DNA of 20,956 nt from Gammaproteobacteria bacterium UBA7376 (GCA_002470275.1 DKNY01000025.1:3471-24426); one strand, 5' to 3'. Positions 7,660 to 15,919 are shown, numbered from the stretch's first letter. Numbers and translations are program-made. Notes: generated from the letters alone by a model not told the origin.

Positions 7660-10600
7660 TCCAATGGTAAAACAGGGCAGGAAGCACCAGCAGCGTTAGC
7701 ACCGCGGCGCTCAACATGCCGCCCACCATGGGCGCGGCAATGCGGCTCATGACTTCGCCCCCGGTTCCCGTGCCAAATAGAATAGGCAATAGTCCGATAA
7801 CCACGGAAGCAGAGGTCATGATCACCGGCCTCATTCTTTGACCAGCCCCGGCAAGGACAGCCTCGCGAGCCAAATCGGAAACCCCAGATGTTCCCTGATC
7901 GGACGCGCCCGATACCCCCCGCTCGTACGCCTGGTTCAGATAAACGAGCATGATCACACCAATCTCCGCGGCCAACCCCGCCAGGGCGATAAAGCCAACA
8001 CCGACGGCAACCGAAAAATTATAGCCCAGGACATAAACACACCAACTCCCGCCCGCCAGAGCCAAGGGCAGCGTAAGCGCGATCATTGCCACCTCAACCA
8101 GGCTTCGAAAATTCAGATAGAGGAGCAACAAAATCAGACCTAGCGTCAGCGGAACGACCAAGGCCAGTCGCTCTTGAACACGCAGCATGTATTCATATTG
8201 GCCCGACCACGTAAGCGAGTACCCCGGAGGCAGGACCAACTCTGCCGCCAAGACCTGCCTAGCAGCCGACACATAGCCGCCGATATCCGAGCCCTCAAGA
8301 TCCACATAAGTCCATCCATTGAGACGCGCATCCTCGCTCTTAATTACGGGCGGCCCGCTGTCAATATAGACTGTCGCTACATCGCCCAAAGCGACGTTCT
8401 GGCCGCTGCGCGTGACGATAGGTAGGAGGGCCAACTGCTCTGGCGAGTTTCGATAACTCTGCGGATACCTGAGGTTTATGGGGTACCGCTCGACCCCCTC
8501 CACGGCCTGAGAAACGTTCATGCCGCCCACTGCGGTAGCGACCACCTGCTGGATATCCGCCACGCTGAGTCCATAACGCGCCGCACGATCACGCCTGATG
8601 TCCACTTTGATGTACCGGCCACTGGATACTCGCTCCGAATAGACCGAGGCGGTTCCGGGAACGCCCTCTAAAATCGCTTCAATCTCCAGACCAATTTTTG
8701 AGATGCCCGAAAGATCAGGGCCCGCAACTTTGATGCCTACCGGTGTTTTGATGCCCGTCGCTAACATATCAATGCGGGTCTTGATGGGCATCACCCATGC
8801 ATTGGTTAGGCCCGGGAAGTTAACGAGTTGATTCAGCTCACGCTTTAGCGTCTCGGTGGTCATCCCCTCTCGCCAGGCTTCGCGCGGCTTGAGCTGAATG
8901 AAGGTCTCAATCATGGTAAGCGGAGCCGGATCCGTCGCGGTCTCCGCTCTCCCCACCTTGCCAAAGACGCTTTCGACTTCGGGAACCGTCGAGATTAGCC
9001 GATCCGTCTGCTGCAAAATCTCTCTGGCTTTGCCAACAGACAACCCCGGGTATGTGGTGGGCATATACATCAGGTCTCCCTCATCTAACGGGGGGATGAA
9101 TTCAGAACCCATTTTGGTCAAGGGCCACACGCCAATAACGGCTATCAATCCACCCAGCAGCACCACAGACCGCGGGTGATCCAGCACGAATTCTAGAGAA
9201 GGGAGATAAAGGCGAGAGAGCCACCGATTAACTGGATTTTCGTTCTCCCTAGGTATCCTGCCTCGGACGAAATACCCCATCAGGACCGGCACCAGCGTGA
9301 TCGCCAACACCGCGCTAGCCGCCATCGCATAGGTTTTGGTAAAGGCCAATGGAGTAAACAATCGCCCCTCCTGGGCCTCCAGCGCAAATACTGGAATAAA
9401 GCTAACCGTTATAATCAGTAGACTTATAAATAAGGAAGGGCCTACCTCCGTCGCTGAAGCTGCAACAACGGACCATCGATCCATTTTCTCAGCGCCCGCT
9501 CGCTCTAGGTGCTTGTGCATGTTTTCTGTCATCACGATGGCACCATCGATCATGGCGCCGATAGCAATAGCAATACCGCCCAAGGACATGATGTTTGCAT
9601 TCAGCCCCTGCCAGTGCATCACTCCAAAGGCAGCTAAGATGCCCAACGGCAGGCTGATGATGGCGACCAAGCTGGACCGGACATGAAACAGAAAGACCAT
9701 ACAAACGAGCGCCACCAGCGCTAGCTCTTGGATGAGTTTGACCCAGAGATTGTCAACAGCCCGCTGTATGAGGCCAGAGCGATCATAGACGGTGACGACC
9801 TCGACCCCTGGCGGCAAACTCGCGCTTAGCTCGTCCAGCTTGGTGCGAACGCCTCGAATGGTTTCTTGAGCGTTCTCACCAAAGCGCATCACCACAATAC
9901 CGCCAACAGATTCGCCCTGGCCATTAAGGTCTGCAATGCCGCGACGCATTTGTGGCCCCAGCTCGATATCCGCTACGTCCTTTAGCAGCAGGGGCGTCCC
10001 ATTTAGGTTTTGGCCCAGGGGGATGTTGGCCAGATCCTGACGGCTTTGTATATAGCCGCTGGTTCGCACAATGTACTCGGCCTCAGCCATCTCGATGACG
10101 GAAGCCCCAACCTCCCCGTTACCACGCCTGATGGCCTCTTGGATATGGGCAAGCGGTACGTTAAGAGCACGCAACTTTTCTGGTTGAACGCGCACCTGAT
10201 ACTGCTTCACCATGCCGCCCACCGTAGCGACCTCGGCGACGCCGGGCACCGTTTGCAGCTCGTAGCGCAAGAACCAATCTTGAATACTCCTCAGCTGACT
10301 GATATCCGACTGCCCGGTTCTATCCACCAACGCATAAAGGTAGACCCAGCCAACGCCGGTTGCATCTGGACCAAGCTGGGGCATCGCACTGGTTGGTAGT
10401 GTCGGCGTCACCTGAGCGAGGTATTCCAAAACACGAGAACGCGCCCAGTAGAGGTCCGTATCATCCTCAAAGATGACATAGACGTAGGAATCACCAAAAA
10501 AAGAATAGCCTCTCACGGTAGATGCCCCGGGTACCGCGAGCATGGCCGTGGTCAGCGGGTAAGTGACCTGATCCTCAACCACCTGCGGTGCTTGACCCGG

Positions 10601-10759
10601 GTAGGAGGTCTTGATGATCACCTGAACGTCCGACAAATCCGGAATGGCGTCAACGGGCGTATTTCTTAACGACCACCCCCCCACGAACATCAGCCCGAGG
10701 GCCGCGAACAGCACGACAAATCGGTTCTGGATAGACCAGCGTATGATGCCTTCGATCAT
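7649..10759 (-). CDS. cusA: CusA-type heavy-metal efflux RND transporter (Cu/Ag)
   Basis: A 1036-residue HME-RND inner-membrane proton antiporter, of full family length and closely similar to E. coli CusA throughout (for example NTPVDAIPDLSDVQVI near 33-48 and LGPDATGVGW near 129-138). The proton-relay Asp405 is present in GAMIDGAIVM. The three copper-binding methionines of E. coli CusA (Met573, 623, 672) align with Met566, Met616 and Met665 here, a constant offset of seven, which supports monovalent Cu(I)/Ag(I) over Zn/Co/Cd cargo. It should take metal from the periplasm or adaptor and drive it out through the TolC-like channel. Its ATG overlaps the adaptor gene's TGA by four bases (ATGA). 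It is the last gene of the efflux operon. Confidence 0.96.
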   Translation of the reverse strand: MIEGIIRWSIQNRFVVLFAALGLMFVGGWSLRNTPVDAIPDLSDVQVIIKTSYPGQAPQVVEDQVTYPLTTAMLAVPGASTVRGYSFFGDSYVYVIFEDDTDLYWARSRVLEYLAQVTPTLPTSAMPQLGPDATGVGWVYLYALVDRTGQSDISQLRSIQDWFLRYELQTVPGVAEVATVGGMVKQYQVRVQPEKLRALNVPLAHIQEAIRRGNGEVGASVIEMAEAEYIVRTSGYIQSRQDLANIPLGQNLNGTPLLLKDVADIELGPQMRRGIADLNGQGESVGGIVVMRFGENAQETIRGVRTKLDELSASLPPGVEVVTVYDRSGLIQRAVDNLWVKLIQELALVALVCMVFLFHVRSSLVAIISLPLGILAAFGVMHWQGLNANIMSLGGIAIAIGAMIDGAIVMTENMHKHLERAGAEKMDRWSVVAASATEVGPSLFISLLIITVSFIPVFALEAQEGRLFTPLAFTKTYAMAASAVLAITLVPVLMGYFVRGRIPRENENPVNRWLSRLYLPSLEFVLDHPRSVVLLGGLIAVIGVWPLTKMGSEFIPPLDEGDLMYMPTTYPGLSVGKAREILQQTDRLISTVPEVESVFGKVGRAETATDPAPLTMIETFIQLKPREAWREGMTTETLKRELNQLVNFPGLTNAWVMPIKTRIDMLATGIKTPVGIKVAGPDLSGISKIGLEIEAILEGVPGTASVYSERVSSGRYIKVDIRRDRAARYGLSVADIQQVVATAVGGMNVSQAVEGVERYPINLRYPQSYRNSPEQLALLPIVTRSGQNVALGDVATVYIDSGPPVIKSEDARLNGWTYVDLEGSDIGGYVSAARQVLAAELVLPPGYSLTWSGQYEYMLRVQERLALVVPLTLGLILLLLYLNFRSLVEVAMIALTLPLALAGGSWCVYVLGYNFSVAVGVGFIALAGLAAEIGVIMLVYLNQAYERGVSGASDQGTSGVSDLAREAVLAGAGQRMRPVIMTSASVVIGLLPILFGTGTGGEVMSRIAAPMVGGMLSAAVLTLLVLPALFYHWKRP

Positions 10760-12204
10760 TGCCCACCCCCATCGTGATGCTGATGCATGTCATGACTGTC
10801 CGGCGACTCATGATGCATTGTCCGGTGATGGGCATCGTGAGACGGCGCCTCCTTCTCCGGGTCAGCTTCAGGCGTCGACATAGGTTCCCCGTGGTCTGAA
10901 TTCGGATGCTGATGCTCACTCATGCTTTTTACCGTTAGGGCCGCTGCATGAGAACCTTCATGCTCCTCCTGCGCGGGACCCGGTTCGCGGCTCATACGCG
11001 CAAAGGCCGCCGATTTATTTGATTCGGAATCAATCAAAAAGTGTGCGGATGTCACGATCCGATCTCCCTCTTGAAGCCCATGCATAATTTCCGCGTGCTG
11101 ATCATCAAAACCAGACACATGAACTGGAACAGACTTAAAGCGGCCATCAGTCAAAGCGAGGACGACCCGGGGTCGGTCTGCCGTCCTAATCAGAGCATCC
11201 TTGGCAACAAGCAACCCAGGCTTTCCGGGCGTCATCGCAATCGCAATTTGGGCAAACATGCCCGGCCGAAGCAGACGGTCCGAATTATCCACATAGATCC
11301 GCACCCGCGCGGTCCGAGAGTCTTTATCCAGGGATGGATAAATGTAGTCCACGGACCCTGTCCACTCCCTATCCGGCAGATAATCCAAGCGCATGCGAAC
11401 GGAATCGCCCGGGCGCACGCTGGCCGCCTGACGCTCAAAGACGTCGCCAATGACCCAGATGTGCTCGACCTGCCCGATGGACATCACCTCCATTCCAGGT
11501 TCTACAAACATTCCCTCTCGAATATTGAGGTGATCCAGCACACCGGACTTGGGCGCCTTGATAATGATGGTTTGTTTTAGCTCACGAGTGCGTTTCACTT
11601 CTGCCACATCAGGCGGAGGAACCTGCAGTGCCAGCAGACGTTGCTCTGCAGCGTCGACGAGCGCAGTATTTCCTCGTCTCAGCGCCAATAGAAATTCCTC
11701 CTGGGCATTGACCAGCGTCGGTGAATAAATGGCGTAAAGCGGTTCTCCCTCCCGGACCGGGTCTCCCTCCGCTTTCACATAAAGCTGCTCAATCCAACCC
11801 TCCACCCTAGGGTGGATGTGAATAATTTGATTCTCGTCAAACTGCACATATCCAACCGTCTCCACGGTGGGCGATAACCGTCCACGGACCACGCGTTCTG
11901 TTCGCACCCCTAGGTTATTGATAACCGCTGGAGAAATTGTCACGACACCGTCTTGATCCTCGTTGGCACTATCGTAAATCGGCACCAGGTCCATCCCCAT
12001 GGGCGACCTTCCGGGCTGATCTCGACGGTAGTTGGGATCCATGGGCGCCACCCAGTAAAGTGGCTCCTCAGCGTCTTCAATGCCCCGAGGCTCGTCTTGG
12101 CGGACCAGCGCCCCGACGTCGGCAAGCAGCCACAGGAGGCTAGCGCCCGCAACGGTGCCCAGAGCGAACCCAAGGAAAGGGATCAGAATTTTTTTGGCTT
12201 TCAC
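10756..12204 (-). CDS. cusB: CusB-type periplasmic adaptor with His/Met-rich tail
   Basis: A 482-residue membrane-fusion/adaptor protein linking the RND pump to the outer-membrane channel. Residues 1-28 are a hydrophobic membrane anchor or signal without a lipobox Cys. The heavy-metal-binding segment at 50-77 contains APMDPN and SPMGMDLVP; Met55, Met69 and Met71 correspond to the Cu(I)-binding N-terminal methionines of E. coli CusB. Barrel-sandwich, beta-barrel and hairpin regions follow. The last about 68 residues (415-482) hold 14 His and 4 Met in runs such as HDAHHRTMHH, a tail absent from E. coli CusB and probably a metal-binding appendage. The start is GTG, preceded by AGGAG, and overlaps the outer-membrane gene's stop by four bases (GTGA). 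Confidence 0.94.
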   Translation of the reverse strand: MKAKKILIPFLGFALGTVAGASLLWLLADVGALVRQDEPRGIEDAEEPLYWVAPMDPNYRRDQPGRSPMGMDLVPIYDSANEDQDGVVTISPAVINNLGVRTERVVRGRLSPTVETVGYVQFDENQIIHIHPRVEGWIEQLYVKAEGDPVREGEPLYAIYSPTLVNAQEEFLLALRRGNTALVDAAEQRLLALQVPPPDVAEVKRTRELKQTIIIKAPKSGVLDHLNIREGMFVEPGMEVMSIGQVEHIWVIGDVFERQAASVRPGDSVRMRLDYLPDREWTGSVDYIYPSLDKDSRTARVRIYVDNSDRLLRPGMFAQIAIAMTPGKPGLLVAKDALIRTADRPRVVLALTDGRFKSVPVHVSGFDDQHAEIMHGLQEGDRIVTSAHFLIDSESNKSAAFARMSREPGPAQEEHEGSHAAALTVKSMSEHQHPNSDHGEPMSTPEADPEKEAPSHDAHHRTMHHESPDSHDMHQHHDGGGQ

Positions 12205-13574
12205 TGTACTGAATCTCCTGCTTGTTGAGAGAGCGCATCCACAGATGTGTGGGTTTCACCCCCCATGAGATAGGTTAGGGTCGCGACAATCTGCCGCCGC
12301 CGTACTTCAATGTTGAGCGCGTCGATTTTGGCGTTGAGTTGCGCGATGCGGGCTCGAACTGCCTCCGCGAAATCACCCTCATCATTGTTGTAGGCCACCA
12401 GAGCCGCCTTGGCTTGATCCGCCATCTGAGGCAACAGCTCCTGTCGATATCGCAGCAGACGCACATCCAGGTGCGCCAAGGCAGCCACAGCCGCCTCCGA
12501 TTGCGCCATCAGCTCACGAACAAGCAGCAGCTTCTCGGTTTTCAGAGCCTCAACCCGTGACGCCGCAGCATGAACATCCTGATCCTGACGCTTCCTGTGC
12601 CGCACCGGCAAATCCAGCGTTAGGCCAATGGAAAACAAATCCGATCGCTGACGACCCATGGGATCGTCGCCTCTATGTCCATACCTTGCACTGAGGCCCC
12701 ATTCCGGCTTGTATTTCTCCCGGGCGAGATCAACCTCGAGCTTCTTGGCCTTGATGCGCTGATCCAGGGCAAGGACAGATGGATGCCGACCGGCCCGAGC
12801 ATAAGACGCCATTGGCAAAGCCACCGGCGAGGGTGAACCGCGTCGCTGAAACCCTGATAGCGGCCTTTGAGCCTGTTCACCAACCCACTCGGAGAGGTTG
12901 GCCTTTGTAGAGGCTAGGGCCTCTTTTAAGGTGTCTAGACGATCATCCAACCTAACGAGTTCAACCTGGGCTCGAATCACCTCTTGCTGCCGTGAGCGTT
13001 TGACCGCAGTTGAATAGCTCGCACGCGTGGCGTCTGCCAGATTTTCGAAAAGCGCTCGGTCCTCTTGAATCAAACGAATGCTTTCTTGGGCCACAAAGGC
13101 CTCTAACCATAGCTGGGTGACCCTATCCGTGACCCTGGCCTGTCGATCCTGTCGCAGGAAGGGCTCTTCACCTGCCTGCGCCCGCTTCCTGTCTGCCGCA
13201 AGCTGCAGACTATTCCCTCTTGGCAGGCGTTGCCCGACGCTGACAGACACCTGCGTCATCGGCTCTTGGCCGAAGTCAAAGTTATCTGTTGGGAAATTTG
13301 CGGCCTGCAGACTGATGCTCGGATCAGGCAAACTTCGTGCAGAGATCGCCTCGCTCCTCAGAGCCCTTTCCCGGTAATCGCTACCCACTAGCCAGGGATC
13401 ATCCGTTATCGCTAACCTTATTGCTTCTCTGAGATTTAATTCGGATGACCGAGCGCTCGTAGCAATCGTTGAGGACCAAAGCATGAAAAGGAGGGCTAAC
13501 CAAAGCCCGAGACATTTTGAATTCGTTGGCTTTAAGCCAGAACCTTTGTCCATAAAGGCAGAATCGACGTTCAT
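12201..13574 (-). CDS. cusC: TolC/CusC-type outer-membrane efflux channel
   Basis: A 457-residue outer-membrane efflux protein of the TolC family that should form the exit duct for the RND pump. It has an N-terminal hydrophobic stretch (about 21-41) consistent with a signal peptide, then LNLREAIRLAI at 47-57, the usual beginning of the first helical repeat, followed by long coiled-coil-rich helices in two repeats. No lipobox is visible, unlike E. coli CusC, which is a lipoprotein. I chose the ATG at 13574 because GGGAG lies 6 bases upstream; an in-frame ATG seven codons earlier lacks such a site. Sequence similarity is to the family, and the cusC name rests on operon position. Overlaps with cusB indicate co-translation. 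Confidence 0.9.
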   Translation of the reverse strand: MNVDSAFMDKGSGLKPTNSKCLGLWLALLFMLWSSTIATSARSSELNLREAIRLAITDDPWLVGSDYRERALRSEAISARSLPDPSISLQAANFPTDNFDFGQEPMTQVSVSVGQRLPRGNSLQLAADRKRAQAGEEPFLRQDRQARVTDRVTQLWLEAFVAQESIRLIQEDRALFENLADATRASYSTAVKRSRQQEVIRAQVELVRLDDRLDTLKEALASTKANLSEWVGEQAQRPLSGFQRRGSPSPVALPMASYARAGRHPSVLALDQRIKAKKLEVDLAREKYKPEWGLSARYGHRGDDPMGRQRSDLFSIGLTLDLPVRHRKRQDQDVHAAASRVEALKTEKLLLVRELMAQSEAAVAALAHLDVRLLRYRQELLPQMADQAKAALVAYNNDEGDFAEAVRARIAQLNAKIDALNIEVRRRQIVATLTYLMGGETHTSVDALSQQAGDSVQ

Positions 13575-13580
13575 TTTTTT

Positions 13581-13585
13581 CTCCC
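13581..13585 (-). promoter_or_regulatory. Ribosome-binding site of the TolC-like gene
   Basis: GGGAG on the minus strand lies six A-rich bases before the ATG at 13574. It decides this start over the in-frame ATG at 13595. Confidence 0.7.
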
Positions 13586-13600
13586 AAGAACACAATTAAC

Positions 13601-13674
13601 TTAGGCCAAGGAAGAGGCTTATCGCTCACCCTAGGCCCAGGAAAGGGCCAAATTTCAGGCACACTGGCCCTAGG
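13601..13674 (-). promoter_or_regulatory. Repeat and alternative-hairpin region between the small metal-handling gene and the TolC-like gene
   Basis: Arms at 13630-13640 (CCTAGGCCCAG) and 13664-13674 (CTGGCCCTAGG) are complementary in 10 of 11 positions. A shorter perfect hairpin, GGCCC-AGGAAA-GGGCC at 13634-13649, uses the same bases, so the two folds exclude each other. In addition 13601-13618 and 13631-13648 are imperfect direct repeats (14 of 18 identical, 30-base period). No T-tract follows, so a simple terminator is unlikely; attenuation, mRNA processing or regulator binding are options. Confidence 0.45.
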
Positions 13675-14094
13675 TCAAGCGATAACGGGGGGACGGAACG
13701 GCGTCGGGAGTTCGTTATTTCGATAGAGGGAGGTGTAGGTGCGCTCAGGAATCCAAGTCTTTGCGGCAGTAACCCAAACCACAAGACCATCCACCAGGCC
13801 CGTAGCAGAGCCGCATGACCCCTGAACGCAATGCAAATCACCGCAGCAGTCCTCAAACACCTGAGAAGAGTGGGTTAGCTGTTCACCGGTCATGCCTGTG
13901 TCCACGGTGTGTTGCATCGCGGTCCGGTCCGCAGAAACGTGATGCTGATGCACGCTGACATGATCCGCCATCACGGGGTTTTCCACCTGCGGGCTGGCCT
14001 CAACACAGTTTGCTGCGGATACGCCCAAGGGTTGCCAGACGAGAACGAAAGACAAGAACAAGAAGGCGGCTTTGTGGCGGCTAGGGTTGTTCAA
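13675..14094 (-). CDS. Small secreted Cys/His-containing protein, probable metal handling
   Basis: A 139-residue protein I cannot assign to a named family. It has a clear signal peptide: basic n-region NNPSRHK, hydrophobic core AAFLFLSFVLVW (9-20) and cleavage around GVSA-AN (27-28). The mature part contains Cys30, the cluster CCGDLHCVQGSC (Cys83, 84, 89, 94), a His-rich patch HVSVHQHHV (45-53) and scattered Met, and ends in FRPPVIA. Small proteins of this style often precede CusCBA-type efflux genes. I chose the TTG at 14094 because GTGGAG lies 5 bases upstream and it gives a normal signal peptide. An ATG at 14133 would add 13 residues but has no ribosome-binding site. It is followed after about 100 bases by the efflux genes and is probably cotranscribed. 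Confidence 0.75.
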   Translation of the reverse strand: MNNPSRHKAAFLFLSFVLVWQPLGVSAANCVEASPQVENPVMADHVSVHQHHVSADRTAMQHTVDTGMTGEQLTHSSQVFEDCCGDLHCVQGSCGSATGLVDGLVVWVTAAKTWIPERTYTSLYRNNELPTPFRPPVIA

Positions 14095-14133
14095 AACAAC
14101 TCCACTGACGGACTGACGAAAACAATACTCCAT

Positions 14134-14499
14134 TTGTGGGTATTTTCAACGGCTGTCTATTTTGATAAGGCAGATGTTTGAGGGGTAGGTATTGGGAATA
14201 TGACTTCAGAGGACAAGCCGCCAAATGCGGATTGGAGAGAACCTGGAGAGGACAGAAGCACATGGCGAACTTGTCTCTGAAATCCTCTTTCTGAATGCTA
14301 AAAGCGTGCCACTTTCAAATAAAAGTCTTCAGCCCATCTGCGTGGGGGCATTTGAGCATTTTATCTCTTAGTAAGCGGTAAAAGCGGACAAAAATCAGGC
14401 AGACTTGCACCTATATCGGTTATTTTTTGCGTGTGGCGCACCAGATTGAGGCAGTCATCCATAGGAAGTAAACCCTGACCTCAGACGACTTGCCTAAGA
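14134..14499. other. Non-coding upstream region of the efflux operon
   Basis: About 366 bases without a credible gene on either strand. Short frames here lack ribosome-binding sites or family features. The one signal I recognise is the sigma-54-like site at 14296-14311 on the minus strand. No classic CusR- or CueR-type operator was found by eye. Confidence 0.6.
14296..14311 (-). promoter_or_regulatory. Candidate sigma-54 promoter upstream of the efflux operon
   Basis: On the minus strand TGGCACGCTTTTAGCA matches the consensus TGGCACG-N4-TTGCA except for one base. GG and GC elements are spaced 12 bases apart, as in -24/-12 promoters. Transcription would begin near 14284 and run into the small Cys/His gene, leaving a leader of about 190 bases. 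No enhancer-binding activator gene is in the window, so this is a pattern match only. Confidence 0.35.
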
Positions 14500-14571
14500 C
14501 TAAGCAAATAAACACAGCTTATGCCCGTCTAGATCACGCACGTAGGCAGAGTGATGGCCATCACGAACAGC
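14500..14571 (-). pseudogene. C-terminal remnant of a VOC/glyoxalase-family gene
   Basis: The frame offset from the broken response regulator encodes 23 residues ending in a TAG stop at 14502-14500. It includes GHHSAYVRDLDGHKL, closely resembling the last strand of vicinal-oxygen-chelate (glyoxalase/bleomycin-resistance) proteins, where the pattern Y-A-A-F-V-R-D-P-D-G-N-K-hydrophobic is typical. No start codon or upstream part of the domain is present; instead the response-regulator receiver begins. I read it as the surviving 3' end of a gene lost by deletion. Identification rests on a short match but one with a very characteristic pattern. Confidence 0.55.
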
Positions 14572-14798
14572 AGGCGATCCAGAACATCAAAGCCACTCAT
14601 TTGAGGCATCCGCATATCCAGGACCAAACAACCTGTGTTAGCCGTGGTGTAGTTCGCAAGAAATTCTTCTCCGCTGGCAAAGGATCGTCCACGCATCCCC
14701 GCCGAGTTGAGCAGCATCATGATCGCGTCTCTTATTGCTTCATCATCATCCACCACATAAATGGTTGGTTGATCCGGGCTATGCCTTACTCCGTCCAA
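14529..14798 (-). pseudogene. Truncated FixJ-type response regulator receiver
   Basis: About 75 codons of a response-regulator receiver domain: IYVVDDDEAIRD with acidic residues 17-19 and CLVLDMRMPQMSGFDVLDRL with phospho-acceptor Asp61, numbered from the TTG at 14798. After DVLDRL the frame runs into unrelated residues and stops. The later Thr/Ser and Lys of the receiver and the whole DNA-binding domain are missing, so it cannot work as a normal regulator. The TTG start is preceded by a purine-rich GGAGAGAGGAGA; an in-frame ATG at 14873 would overlap the kinase gene by 64 bases and adds no recognisable sequence. It follows the kinase directly, as a FixL/FixJ-like pair would. The junction with the VOC remnant lies around 14570-14580. 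Confidence 0.8.
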
Positions 14799-14809
14799 TC
14801 TCCTCTCTC

Positions 14810-15919
14810 CTAACTTCGCGTCGGCAGACGCGCTATGATTTGGCTTCCCCTTCCCGCGGGATGAGGTTTCCAAAAAAGCTCACCGGCATGCTGCTCAATC
14901 ACATAGCGACAGACCAACAGGCCCAATTTCATTGGTGAGCCAAAATTCAAATCTGCTTCGCCCATAAGGTAGGCCCGATCTTCCTCGCTCATGCCCCCTC
15001 CCTGATCTTCCACCAAAATCTCTACGCTGCCAAAGGAAGCGCTTGACGCGACTCTGATCAGGTGTCCAAAAGCACAGTCAACCCGAATCATCGCTTCTAA
15101 TGCATTACCGATAAGATGATGCAGCATCACGGCGATATCACTCGTGATGCCACTGATCTTGGGAATAGACTCCGCTAGATCCGGGATGAGCTGCACTCCA
15201 TAGATTCCGCTCTCTTCAACCCAAAGACCCGTCACCTCGCGCAGCAGGGCATTGAGGTTGACCTGTGAATAACCTTTATCTGAAGAGGCTAGGCCATATT
15301 GAATTTGTTTGATCACCCGGCCTGCGCGCATGGACTGATTGCTTAGCTGCTTTAGCGTCGGCCTAAGCATGGGGCTCAAGGGGGCATCTCCCAGAAGCTG
15401 GCGCTGGCAGGCCTGGGCGTATAGCGTAACCGCAATCAACGGCTGGTTAATTTCATGAGCCACATCTGATATCAGAACTCTTAGCGCTAGATTCCTAGCG
15501 GCCCGGGATATTGACTGCCGGCGTACAAATTCACGCTGCACGTTTGCTAGGGCCCTTGGAGTCTTCTGAATCATCAGCAGGTAGAGCGTCTGCATCGCAT
15601 TACTTAATGTGGAAATAGTCAGAGCCGCGGAAAGCGAGGCGCCGTCGTCGCGATGCAAAATCCAGTCGGCACCCAAATAACTGGAGGGGATATCCAGCTT
15701 CCCCTTGAGGACGCTGAGCACGGATGCCGAGCGGTGAGATAAAAACGCCTGGATTGGGCGCCCCTGCCATCCCCCCACCTCACATGCAAGAAGCTCCAAA
15801 AAAGGCCCATTCATATCTGATACCCCACCACGTGAATCAACCACGGCAGCAGGTTGCGTGAGGACCTGACAGCACGCCTGAGCATGTTCAAGCAGGTCGA
15901 TAGACGAGGGGGGCAACAA
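14810..15919 (-). CDS. Soluble PAS-domain sensor histidine kinase
   Basis: A 369-residue sensor kinase with no transmembrane segment, hence cytoplasmic. An N-terminal PAS-like domain (about 15-120; QPAAVVDSRGGVSDMN at 22-37) is followed by a HisKA dimerisation helix with H-box VAHEINQPL (His155), and an ATPase domain with N-box LIGNALEAM (Asn272), G1 box VEDQGGGM (Asp305) and G2 LGLLVCRYV. The HEINQPL type is typical of FixL/TodS-like kinases that pair with FixJ-type regulators. The start is one of two adjacent TTG codons with a weak upstream site; the ATG at residue 36 would cut through the PAS domain. The adjacent regulator is broken, so its partner, if any, lies elsewhere. The stimulus is unknown; no haem or flavin residue can be claimed. 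Confidence 0.9.
   Translation of the reverse strand: MLPPSSIDLLEHAQACCQVLTQPAAVVDSRGGVSDMNGPFLELLACEVGGWQGRPIQAFLSHRSASVLSVLKGKLDIPSSYLGADWILHRDDGASLSAALTISTLSNAMQTLYLLMIQKTPRALANVQREFVRRQSISRAARNLALRVLISDVAHEINQPLIAVTLYAQACQRQLLGDAPLSPMLRPTLKQLSNQSMRAGRVIKQIQYGLASSDKGYSQVNLNALLREVTGLWVEESGIYGVQLIPDLAESIPKISGITSDIAVMLHHLIGNALEAMIRVDCAFGHLIRVASSASFGSVEILVEDQGGGMSEEDRAYLMGEADLNFGSPMKLGLLVCRYVIEQHAGELFWKPHPAGRGSQIIARLPTRS

Noticed and set aside
6174..7680. Complete insertion sequence with terminal inverted repeats
   Set aside because: The 11-bp repeat at 6313-6373 is local and has no partner beyond 7637; no target duplication was found.
13630..13674. Intrinsic terminator between the small gene and the TolC-like gene
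   Set aside because: The stem is not followed by a T-tract, and downstream efflux genes need to be transcribed.
14081..14263. 60-codon minus-strand frame overlapping the start of the small secreted protein
   Set aside because: No family-like residues, no ribosome-binding site, and it overlaps a better gene in another frame.
14799..14873. ATG start of the response-regulator fragment at 14873
   Set aside because: It would overlap the kinase gene by 64 bases and the added residues look like shadow translation; the TTG at 14798 follows a purine-rich site.
14810..15919. CusS-type copper sensor for the adjacent efflux operon
   Set aside because: The kinase has no transmembrane or periplasmic domain and its H-box is of the HEINQPL class, unlike CusS.
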